Source: Topomyia yanbarensis
Lineage: Eukaryota > Arthropoda > Insecta > Diptera > Culicidae
DNA length: 64,000 bases
Assembly: GCF_030247195.1 (NCBI RefSeq)
Contig: NW_026683323.1
Coordinates: forward strand, 1 to 64,000
Reading direction: 5' to 3'
Position 1 is the first letter of the stretch; the number at the start of each line of letters is the position of its first letter. This document shows, in pieces, positions 45,590-55,694 of the stretch. A program made the translations under genes and the position numbers. The notes below the pieces were generated by a model. That model was not told where the DNA came from and searched no databases. It was given only the letters and a program-made list of their open reading frames with translations.

Positions 45590-45940
45590 AATCATGAATC
45601 AATTCACGTCGTATAGTCGGGCTCTGAATAATGTTCCTAAATCCAAGAATGAAATCATGAGTCAACGTTAGGTTTTATGAATAAAGTTTATAAAGTTGTG
45701 AACTAGTTCATGTACAGAAAATTTGATTTGGATTTGGCAATGACATGGCGGAAACCGTGACAGAAGAGCACATAACAAAAACAAATATCTCCACTAATAA
45801 AAGCGTTATATGGGCGTTACTAAAGGGAACTTAAATAAATGGTTTCTGTTCATGGGTCTGTTTTCGTAACGTAAAAACTCGATTGTTCCAAAATTCATGA
45901 CACTTTATTCACGATTTTGAGAATATTTTTTTCCGTGTAC
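45590..45940. repeat. Further copies of the TTCACGA-type repeat
   Basis: AATCATGAATCAATTCACG (45592), AAATCATGAGTCAACG (45651), GTGAACTAGTTCATGTAC (45698) and TTCATGACACTTTATTCACGA (45893) repeat the wording of the 42.2-43.3 kb array. The segment ends with TTTTTTCCGTGTAC at 45927. The two arrays may be subterminal regions of one larger element interrupted by the 44.1-45.0 kb MITE; this is inference. Confidence 0.5.
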
Positions 45941-45999
45941 AGTCAACTCTAAGAAGCAGCCACCGACATTTACAGATTAATCAAAAACAACGATCCGGT

Positions 46000-46450
46000 T
46001 AACCAATAACAACCATAACAACCGCTCCCAAATCAACAACTGGCATCACCAATAAAGAAGCAAATACCGATGAAGACGGATTTACAACAGCGACTCGTAA
46101 GAACAGAAAAATCGCTGACCGTGAACAGCAAGAAAGCAGTACCGATGATGACATGGACGGGAACGATAACGCGAGAGAAGGCAGACATAGTGACTCCCAG
46201 GCTGCCAAACGGATAAGGCAACTAATGGCTCACCGCCAAGGAAAAGGATCTCAACACGAAGCAACAAACTGTGTTAACAAGATCTGGTAGATTCTTCGGA
46301 TTTTTTTGTTTCACTTAAAATTGTCCCCAGCTCCGTCCAATAGCGAAGTTTTGTGTGATAATGAAGCGGAGACTGAACATGAAGAGCACATTCTCCAGAC
46401 AGAACGGTCGGATGAAGAATTGGTGGAATCAGTAGGCTACGACCGTGACT
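46000..46450 (+). pseudogene. Unassigned coding-like segment, possibly LINE ORF1
   Basis: An open stretch from about 45999 to the TAG near 46290 reads TNKEANTDEDGFTTATRKNR, then SSTDDDMDGNDNAREGRHSD and QAAKRIRQLMAHRQGKGS. After a break, another open piece has APSNSEVLCDNEAETEHEEH and ends ELVESVGYDRD with a stop at 46449. The charged, low-complexity make-up and the DEDGFTTATRK word resemble ORF1 proteins of Jockey-type LINEs. There is no ATG in frame at the left. No RT follows. Confidence 0.35.
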
Positions 46451-46605
46451 GAAGAAAGTATTTGTTTCAGTTGTTTTCGCTAAATAATATCTGAAGATAT
46501 CTGCAAGAATAAATTTATATTCCTTGAGAACATGCTAGGACAAATTCTGATAAAGTAAAAGACCGCTGAAAATTGAATTAGCGCTGAATTCGTGCGAAGA
46601 AATAA

Positions 46606-47040
46606 GGTTTTTTTAGTGTTTCGGATTCTCCTCGTCAGTAACTAACACCAACTTAATGCTAGTTAGATAAGTCCAAAGTAGCAGCAAATTTGCGCAAGTT
46701 ATACACCAAAATCCAAAAAAATACGTGTACGTTTTTCGTGAACGCAAAACAACTAGCTTATACCGAGTGACTTTTCAACTTTTTTCGTTTGGACTTATCT
46801 AACTAGCATTGGTTGGTGTTAGTAACTAACACCAACCAATGCTGGTTAGATAAGTCCAAACGAAAAAAGTTGAAAAGTCACTCGGTATAAGCCAGTTGTT
46901 TTGCGTTCACGAAAAACGTACACGTATTTTTTGGATTTTGGTGTATAACTTGCGCAAATTTGCTGCTACTTTGGACTTATCTAACTAGCATTAAGTTGGT
47001 GTTAGTTACTGACGAGGAGAATCCGAAACACTAAAAAACC
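46606..47040. repeat. 435-bp near-perfect palindrome
   Basis: Two arms of about 217 bases meet at a single A (46824) within GTGTTAGTAACTAACAC. The arms are almost identical; the left has GCTAGTTAGAT or AACTAGCTTATACC where the right has small changes. Each arm is itself bounded by inverted ATGCTAGTTAGATAAGTCCA-type sequence, so the whole looks like two copies of one small TIR element in head-to-head order. A transcript across it would be one long hairpin RNA. No coding frame. Confidence 0.92.
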
Positions 47041-47253
47041 ATACTTGATGTTAGGTCTTGTGTTCTTATGCGCAAAAATTTGGTCTTATTCAAAATTATC
47101 TGCCGATCTTGTTTGTCCATGTTGTCGTCGCTGCTTATGGTTGGCTATCATTGTTTGCTTTATGTCTTACGGGCAACCATTGTGTACTCATTTTTTCTGG
47201 TCTTTACTTTCTCGTTGATTCTTCTGGCGATGAGTTTGAAGGAACTAGGTACA

Positions 47254-47514
47254 GTCGTCCCGAGCAAACGAAAAGCCCATAATACCCCCATGTTCATGGG
47301 GCTTGACATGGGTGTTTGAAATGGGTTCAACCCATGAAAACACCATCACCATGGTCCGGTAGATCCCATATAAAATACCATATGTTGGAGTATATATGGG
47401 TTATTGAGACCATTTTATGGTGTCTTGATGGTTGTGAATTTTGGCACGGACCATGTTTAAGGCCTTTTCAAGGGGCTATGTGGTGTTTGAACCCATGAGT
47501 ATTTGCTCGGGGTA
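47254..47514. mobile_element. Probable MITE with CCCGAGCAAA ends
   Basis: CCCGAGCAAACGAAAAGCCC at the left, and GAGTATTTGCTCGGGG at the right gives the inverse CCCCGAGCAAATACTC. Inside are several CATGGG/CCCATG words that could pair (47289-47335 and 47480-47500). The target duplication is unclear. Length 261 bp. Confidence 0.5.
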
Positions 47515-47519
47515 ACTGA

Positions 47520-49300
47520 TTAGACACTTATTGATATATTTTGTTGCGCATCGGTTGGTGGATTCGCTGCAGATGGCAAAAACTCCACTGGTAGAAATTT
47601 CTCCAAATTCTTAATCGGAATTCATCTAGTCAAAATTCAACATTTATTTTACCAAAGTATGAAATATTGTTAGTGTCGAATCGTGTAGTCAATCAATATG
47701 GAGCACGTGTTAATATGATCCGATTTTACATCAATTTTTATTTATATTATTTATTTGATCAACTTTATGACCGGCGAAGGAAAAAATTCTAACATTACAA
47801 AAATAACTGCCATCCTAACATACACACATTCAGAATAAATCCTTTCCTCCAACAGCAGCCGTTAAAATCACCTTTGCACCTCATTAGAGCGCACCAAACA
47901 ATGGCAAGCCAAATGCATAATAATAATAACTATCCTCGGGCGGGACCCTTCCGCTTTCACCACACCACAAACAGGGACTCCTCCGGCAAATCATTATTTG
48001 CACCGAGCGGAACAATAAAAAAGTCATTAAAATCAGCGAAAATAATACAAAATTGCAACCTAATTGTGTCAGACGAACTAGCTCCCTCGGATAAACTCCT
48101 AAACAAAGGGACCATAGTGCGCGTGCATCTGCATCGACGTCATACCTGATTTGCATATTGCCCCGGTTGTGCGAATTAACTGAACCCCGATTCTCATCTA
48201 TGACGAATACATGATGAGTTGTGCACTAGGGGATTGCAATGAAATATCAACTGTCTCCGGAAACGATCTGCTAATCGATTGGATATGGAGTGCATGCGGG
48301 GCTATGGATATGGCGAACCATCGGGCCATAAATTGATCGATTTCGAGGCACCATATTTTCGCACCGGTCGTCTCATTAGCGGTGGGTCGCTGTACTGCAG
48401 TGATGGTCTGATTTGAATTGTAGATTAGCGTGATGAGACAACTGGATAGGTACGTATGAGCCGCCAAGGTTCGTGAAAAGCTCAGCCGGGGTGAGAGATG
48501 AAAGTATAAGTTTTTTTCCCCGTTCCAGTTGATCAGTCTTTCGTTACGCAAATCATCGCAACGAGATCGCGAGATGAGAGAATACAAAAAAGTGTTTTAG
48601 CCGTCGCGCGTGAAATAATTATAATATGGTGCCGGAAGGGTGGTGGGATCATCGACTTTCAATTTCATGCGAAGAGAGTTGGTGCGGGATCAAATCAGGT
48701 ACAATGTATTTTTTTACGATTTATTGATTTTAGAGAGGGGCGATAATGGGATGGTTGAGAGGATAATATGGGTTGTGCTTGGCAATAAATTTTCAATTTC
48801 GATGCTAATCAGTCGATTGATTTTGTTGCTTTATCAAATTCGTTCGATTCGGATATGCAAATAAATACTGAACAATGCTCGGGGATTTGTTACTAGACAC
48901 TTCGTTGCAAGCTGAAAAGTGTGTCTGTTTGATGGGGTGTAAATTTGGAGTGCTCCCGTTAGTCAATAAATCGGGAATATTTTTTGTATTTTCAACACTA
49001 TGAAGATCAGATTCGTTCGAAAAATTTACTCTATGCAAAGTTTAGTAAATTCAACAGTGTCGACGGATAACTGTCTTTTTCTTGTGGATAGAAAGATGGT
49101 AAATACCATTACAACATTATACAGTGTCGGACATCGAGTTATTCGAAAATCCAACAATTTGTTATTACTTTTTATAAATATCATGAAAATAGAATATATC
49201 CACCGCCTTTACATTGTAAATAAACGAAATTATATTTGAATTTCGAAAAATTAGCGACAAAACAACAGGTAAATAAGGTTCGACCAACAATTCAGCAACT
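47520..49300. other. Apparently unique DNA, no gene recognised
   Basis: The 47.85-48.60 kb part is the least repeat-like and more GC-balanced. Open frames on both strands (47874-48149 plus, 48587-48198 minus) show no known domain. It might be a regulatory region or an unrecognised non-coding exon. The rest is AT-rich with nothing to report. Confidence 0.35.
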
Positions 49301-49304
49301 ATAT

Positions 49305-49540
49305 GGTCGGTGTTAAGTCAGACCAGACTAAGTGACAAAATATTGATTTCGAGAAAAACGAGTATAAAGTTTGAATTAACATTATGATTGGAAATTTATT
49401 TTTGCCATAATTCTTGTTTGTTGTTAAATATATCAAATCTGGCAAAAGTTGATGTAGCTGACGCAATTCTTTGTTCAGTGCTATCATTATCTCATTTTTT
49501 GATGTTTTACGACTTAGTCCGGTCTGACTTAACACCGACC
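49305..49540. mobile_element. 236-bp MITE with GGTCGGTGTTAAGTC ends
   Basis: GGTCGGTGTTAAGTCAGACC at the left and the inverse GGTCTGACTTAACACCGACC at the right, extending inward to GACTAAGT/ACTTAGTC. ATAT borders both sides (49301-49304 and 49541-49544), which could be a duplication or TA-type site. No coding. Confidence 0.82.
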
Positions 49541-49544
49541 ATAT

Positions 49545-51085
49545 GAAAGTAAAAAGCTAGAACTTTCTGTATCTTATGGTCTTTCTTGCTCAATAACGGA
49601 TTATTTAAAATGAATGTAACCCTAAAATTTGAATATCATTTTAAATTCAACAGATTGAAAGCTGCTTTGTTCTGCAAAAATACGTGTTTCGATACCGCAA
49701 GCAACTTTGTGAAAAATTTCTAGAAAGTAGGAGAATGACTAAAAAAGTTGATCCGAGTGGGGCTCGTAGTTCCGTATGATCCAAGTTGTGGGGCTCGTAG
49801 TTGCAGAAACGACAGGTATTATCTTGAATTTTGCCAATTATTTCAGATATTACTTGGCAGGGCAATGTCCTGTAAAATTAGGTCTGTGATTACACGTCTT
49901 TTCGTTTTAGTTTTTGGCTCTTATTGTAGTTTGAAGGATGAATTTCTTAGCTTGTCTAGAGCCTACTGTGCTACCTCAGTCGTATATAAGTTGGTCTCTT
50001 CCCCAAGCTGAAAGTTCTAGTTTGATGGCACAGGTAGATATGCCCAGAAATGGCGATGGCCCAAGACACATATTTGAAGAACCACGCACCTAGCTAATTC
50101 ATCATCCACTTCGATACCAACGATTCCCAGATACCCAGAATCTTGGTGTAATTTCATTTCTTGCCGATTCATGAACAAATATTGCAGATCTGCTTGAAAA
50201 ACTGTAGGTCACTATCTCATTGATGCAGTTTCTTATTTTTTTGTTTTATCTTAAAAACGATTTTGGGAATATTTTCTCAAATTTTAATAGACATCCGAGC
50301 GGAAGATTACGGTGCTTCGAAGCGCGCCTCGCCAGCGAAAACTAGTCCTTACATAAAACTTTTAACTGGATTATTTCGATATGTTATTTTTCCAAAAATG
50401 GCGTTTCCGTGATCGCGATTGCCGAAATACTATTTAACCGATCTTCTTTATTTTATTTTTCAATAGTTCGTAATTAGTTTTTCTCGTACCGTCAAGATTC
50501 ATTTTTTATGTAAAACTTTTATTTTCTTGGTTAGAATTTTTTAATACAATTCGTAGAGCTAATGCTATCGATTTTGTAGGAAAAACGTTCTTGTATAGGA
50601 ATAGTCCTTCAATGATGAATTTTTTGGTATTTAGTTTTTTCCATCGTTATTACCGCAAGGCTAATTAAAGAATAAGGGTTTCAAGGATAATGCCATAGCT
50701 CCGCTAATTATCAAAATTTTTGAATAAACTAATACTTATTTTTCACTGAAAAATATACTATCAAAAAACTGTACCTTTGATGTTTTAAAATCATTGCTAC
50801 ATACCTTCCAAAAATCAATTGTTTTCCAATTTAAATTGACCCCAACTAACCCTCTTATATATATATATATATATATAATACATTTTGAAATATATTATGA
50901 ATAAATTAATTGCTATAAGAAAGGCGTCACCACACTGCTAGATGGATTAGATTTTGGGGTACACAAGATTTTTCAAACATTGTTTTGTGTTGCATTTGGT
51001 AAGATCTACATCTACAACCTATACTAGGTCACTTGATAAGTACAAAATCACTGTAGCACCGAGTAATTTTTCCATTTCATATTTG
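49545..51085. other. AT-rich stretch with a (TA)n microsatellite
   Basis: A TA run of about 12 units lies at 50856-50879. GGGGCTCGTAGTT occurs twice 35 bases apart (49757 and 49791). No gene, RNA gene or TIR element recognised. Confidence 0.4.
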
Positions 51086-51087
51086 TG

Positions 51088-51877
51088 GGGGATCCCGGGG
51101 CTATTAAGACCGTGGGGGTAATTCAGACTCCCTTGATTTCTCAGAAAATTGTAAAACTTTCTGACTGTCCTGTATATTCGTGGAAGTGCAATTCAGAAAC
51201 ATGAATTTTGACAGATGAATCTCATTCTGCAGTTTTTTAGGAAGGAGATACAACGTGTTTCATTTTTTCGCCATTCTCAAAACAAAAATTATTATAATCT
51301 TAAAACCGTGATAAAAGTTGCAAATAAAAGTGAAAATAATTACAAGTAAGCGTTGTGGAAAGCCTCAGGCTCCTATTTTATGGGCGAATTTTTGTTTGAG
51401 TGAAAATACAAATATTTTTAAGACGCTCACCACTTTTGTGTTAAATGAGCGGGCTGGGCTATTCAGCCCCCCTATTCCATCAACCACCGTTCAGCGGTTT
51501 GCGCACACGATTGTACACACCATAGCAAAGAAAATACACGATTTATTTTTTTAACACGATTTTTTTTTTGATTCTTAAGGAATTTCTCCAATAAATATTT
51601 CATAGGTAAACCGAATTACATTGTAAAAAAATGATGGTCTGAATTGCCCCGTAGGGAGGTCCAAATTATCCCTACATTGTAAAAGATGGAAAAACGTAGA
51701 GTTTTGCTAATTGTCACCTAGCGCTGCCACGGAGTTGCGCAAATCAATTTTTATGGCTTCAAAATGTAGCTAAGGTTCCAAACTAACAATTAGGGCCTTT
51801 GACCTATGAATTCTTTCACATCTATTCACCTAAAAAAGTGATTCGCTTAGGTAGGTCCGAATGTCCCCGGGTTCCCC
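51088..51877. mobile_element. 790-bp MITE with GGGGANCCCGGGG ends
   Basis: GGGGATCCCGGGGC at the left and, inverted, GGGGAACCCGGGGACATTCG at the right. TA follows the right end, but the left flank is TG, so the duplication has decayed or never was TA. Ends resemble those of the 26349-27155 element. Inside, GAATTGCCCCGTAGG repeats subterminal wording. The 78-codon frame at 51318-51554 has no known domain. Confidence 0.6.
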
Positions 51878-54400
51878 TATCTCTTCTCATTTTTTTTTAA
51901 AATTTCATTAATAAACGTTTTCTGTAGTCGATGTGAGTGCTTAGAGGACTAGCCAAAAAATATGCTTATTCCCAAGGTTTCATCTGAAAGCTGAGAAAGT
52001 TTCCTAACAAATTATATACAAATGACTTTTACTAAAGTTTCACCAGTAAAGTAGTTGAAAATTAATTTGTTTCGAAAAGTTATATAGATAATTATATTGA
52101 TAATAATAATGGTGACGCTTGTTATTTTTTAAAGAACTTAACGATAACAATTTAAATTAATTCACTACTTAACAGAAAGATATTAGTACATTTTCTATGT
52201 AAATTTTTCTTTGGTTTCCAATTGAAATAAAAAATAAAAGTGGCATACTGTTTATATTAGAGCTGCTATAAGGGAAAATAAAGTAAAAATATCCAAGTTC
52301 AATAACCCGAACACATGAAAATGAGAAGACATACGTGTATGACGCCAAAGAACAAATAATGCAGCTTTTTCAGGTGAACAATCTGTATAATGATGTTAAT
52401 TATTTACTTTATTCGAGTAATGAACAAAAACTCGATAAAAACACTAACTTTTAAATATTTTACCTCTAAAGAGCTGCTTGAGCTGATTTACTGAAATGTA
52501 TGAGGACACCATTTAATAGGAATTTTTTCATTTTTCCAATAGAGCTAGAAGCTTAAAAATACAAGCTACAGTTAGAGATACTTAAAAACAAACATGTCAA
52601 TTACAGAAAAAGTACAATAACTCTGTAATGATTGATGATGGTATGTTTAGAGCGACATTTTCCCTAAATATGATCCTCTATCAACTATATCTATAACACT
52701 CTGTATATGAGTCAAATATGACTAGAAGGAGAATATTTTGGATATATATTTCTATAATTTTGAAGCAATTCGAAGTGGTAATTTTGGTCGAAAATTCGAT
52801 TGTTTTAAGAGGCCGCCATTATCTATATCGGAGAAATCACGATCACAGCCGAACAACTTTTTGGAAGACTTTCAGGTGATCGTCTGCAGAAGCCCACGTG
52901 GACAATTTCTATACATCTGTCTCCTCTTCATAGACAAGCGTAGATTTTTTCGTACCCCCTACCCTCCCCTAAATTGTCCGCGTGGTATATGAGTATACCC
53001 AAACCTTTAATTTTGAAAACATTCGACTCCTCTTCGGCTCCTTGAAGTTGTCAATGCAAAAAATAGATCAAATGCGGTACCAATGATTGGATACGTTCAT
53101 CGAAATTGAAAAATTGAAATAGGATCTTAAAGTACATATAGTCAATTATCTTATTTTTGATCCATACGAGTTGCTTGTAAATAAAAAGTTTCCGTTAAGA
53201 GTTGTTTATCGCCATAAATAATAGTACATTTTATTAGAAATTTTCAGATAATACTTTTGCAACATGAAAATGCAAAATAACAGCATATGAATTTCTTCAA
53301 ACGGTTTGAATATTTATCCTTAAAATGCAAATATTTCAGAATATCCAAAAAGCAAAAAATATTTTTTTCAAGTAATTAAAAACAAAGGGAACGTAGGCCC
53401 ATAAACTTGTTGGATCACCTTCCCTGAAATCTATATCTGTGCACATCATATTGATACTCTAGAATTCGACAAAAAATCCTTAGTATTTATTGGACTTTTT
53501 TTTACAAATTATCTAAAGTTCCGAGGATGCCTCTGAAATTTGGAAATCTGCTGAAGTTTACCTGGTTCTTATATGGAATTTGAAATTTTTTTAACCCTTC
53601 CATGCCCAACTTTTTTCTAGGGCATATAGATTTCTAAACTTATTTTTTCTAAGTCTGTTGGGGTTAGGAAACATGAAAAATTAGTTTTTATCAATATTCG
53701 TGCTTCTCTCACAGTGCTGTTTGATTTTGATCTTCCTATGCTCAATACTATTCTGCAATAATATTTACCATAGTCCAATTGCATGAAAAAAGTAGTCGAG
53801 GACACGCTAAATCGATCGTTTTCCAGTAATATTTTAACACAATATTAAAATTTAATTTTTCATCGTTAACAGGAAATATCCCCAGCAGCACTGCTACAAT
53901 CAGAATAATTGCAATTACTTAAATTCTTAAATTTAAGAATAAATCTTGCCTAAAACCAGAAGTTATAGCAATTCAAAAACGTTGTTTATAAACAACCATT
54001 GGCATAAAGGGGTTAATAAATTTCGTAAAACTGCTCTTAGGTACATAGAACTTCTGAAAATCCCAAGGATTACTATGAAATTCGTACCATTTTCTTGAAG
54101 TTTACAAAAACCAAACAAATATAATTATTGCAATTAAGTGTCCTTAAAATCGATGCAAAACGTCTATACTATCAAGGGTATGTTCTAACGAAGGTACGTA
54201 CTTATAAAGTATATTGCAGAAGATTGACGAAAGTGAAAACAAAATTCTTACGTCATCGTAGGTTACTGCTATCCTCTTTTTTCGTTACCGTTATTTTAAA
54301 GAACGCGTATATTTGGCTCAATCATATGGAGTCGTCATTTGAACCAAATGATTCTAACTCGCTAGCCGAATCATTTTAGATATCATTTACACGAAAAAAT
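51878..54400. other. AT-rich stretch, one possible small hairpin element
   Basis: At 52893-52987, CCACGTGGACAATTT pairs with AAATTGTCCGCGTGG, leaving a loop of about 65 bases with C-rich text; this may be a tiny MITE. No gene seen in the rest. Confidence 0.4.
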
Positions 54401-54409
54401 CTTTAAAAA

Positions 54410-55150
54410 ATGCTGCACAGCTTCGCATAACTCGGTTATTTTAGTGACTTTCTTCAAATTAGCCTCTTTTAAATCAGCAGAGATAAAAATGCGAATGTTA
54501 CAATGCTTCGGATAACTATTTTAGTTCAATTATTACGACGCAGGAGCGCCATTTATACATAAAAAATGGCAGCTACTACGGTACTGAAGTCCGTGTTTGC
54601 AGTTCGCTTATTTTTCCACCCGCGAAGTCTGAATATAACAAAGCTTCGGATAATTATTTTAGTTCAAATAGCGCACAAGATAAAGCCGCCACTTTCGAGA
54701 TTTAAAAAAAAGTGGCGGATCTACTACTCCATACATGAATGTAACAAAGTTTCGGATAATTGCTTTAGTTCAAAGCCTTATTTTTATCCAAAAAAAAAAA
54801 ATCCTTTTCATAGCGGCGGAGAAAAATTTATCCAATTTTCCGGATAAACCATTTAGTCGATAAGACATAGGATCGCCATTTAAAAAATAAAATGGCGACT
54901 CCTACGCTAGCTAGCCACAGGTGGTACACCATTCGAGAAATTTGCCGCTACAAAATTTGAATGCAACAAAGCTTCGGATAATTTTTTTAGTTCAGCTATT
55001 ACGAAATAGAACTGCCATTTTTATTGAAAAAATGGCAGTTTCTTACTGGTCCACTAATGGGGTATTTTTTAGTTCAAGGTCTAGGGCCGTCATTTTACAA
55101 AAACGCAAATGACGGCACCCACTTACTGCAGCCTATTAAAGAGTCCTAGA
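54410..55150. repeat. Tandem array with a differently sequenced hairpin in each unit
   Basis: The lead-in GAATGTAACAAAGCTTCGGA, TAATTATTTTAGTTCA recurs at 54493, 54631, 54737 and 54959, with weaker copies near 54420, 54825 and 55060. After each lead-in comes a stem-loop: 54546-54572 (GCCATTT), 54686-54718 (CCGCCACTTT), 54873-54898 (TCGCCATTT), 55011-55039 (ACTGCCATTTT) and 55086-55116 (GCCGTCATTT). Stems of 9-11 base pairs are perfect in the last four even though their sequences differ. Unit length is about 105-140 bases. No coding frame explains it. Confidence 0.72.
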
Positions 55151-55479
55151 GAAAGTAATTAAATTTCGGATAGATGATTTACTTATTGTCATTGCGATAT
55201 TTATACTGATTAGCGTAGCAAAGTCAACTTCTATGGTTGTTTAAATCGAACCTGTATCATCATCAGCCAGCGCTGAGGCTACAAATAAATAAAACAAATT
55301 CTATCGCTTAATGCTGCTGCCCCGTTGAATGTGACGTCTCGACAGAAAAGCTGGCGGTGTTGATACTAGTATGTGCGTTAGTCGAGTAGGTAAATCGAGC
55401 GTTTCTGTTTTGTTAGCAATAATGGGGAAGCCTGCACAGTGAATGTCATGGAATATCATACTATGGTAAATTTGAGATA
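55151..55479. other. No gene seen
   Basis: Starts with a last weak copy of the preceding array's lead-in (TTTCGGATAGATGATTTA at 55164). GACGTCTCGACAGAAAAGC at 55331 is less AT-rich, but nothing recognisable is present. Confidence 0.35.
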
Positions 55480-55481
55480 TA

Positions 55482-55692
55482 GGGTAAGGGTCGTATTTTG
55501 GCCCAAATAGTTCCCTATTACTATCTACCTACTAATTCATTAATTAAAATAGATGGAATGCGTGTAAATAGGCACCAATATATTTCATTCGTTCCAAACA
55601 ATGAATACATATATCAAAAAAAGCCTAAAAATGATGAAACGCTCGTATTCGAGTGCAACGAAAAATTTAATCGAGTGCCCCAATTATCACCC
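55482..55692. mobile_element. 211-bp TA-flanked MITE
   Basis: GGGTAAGGGTCGTATTTTGG at the left and, inverted, GGGTGATAATTGGGGCACTC at the right; TA borders at 55480-55481 and 55693-55694. The TIR similarity is limited to GGGTRA and a GGG(G)C word, so confidence is moderate. The 65-codon frame inside is not known. Confidence 0.5.
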
Positions 55693-55694
55693 TA

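Noticed and set aside
50856..50880. The (TA)n run as a special signal
   Set aside because: It is an ordinary microsatellite in AT-rich DNA.
54493..55120. A CRISPR-like array, because of repeats with regular hairpins
   Set aside because: Eukaryotic nuclear context, unit spacing is irregular, the repeats are diverged and the hairpins lie between the conserved lead-ins rather than in them.
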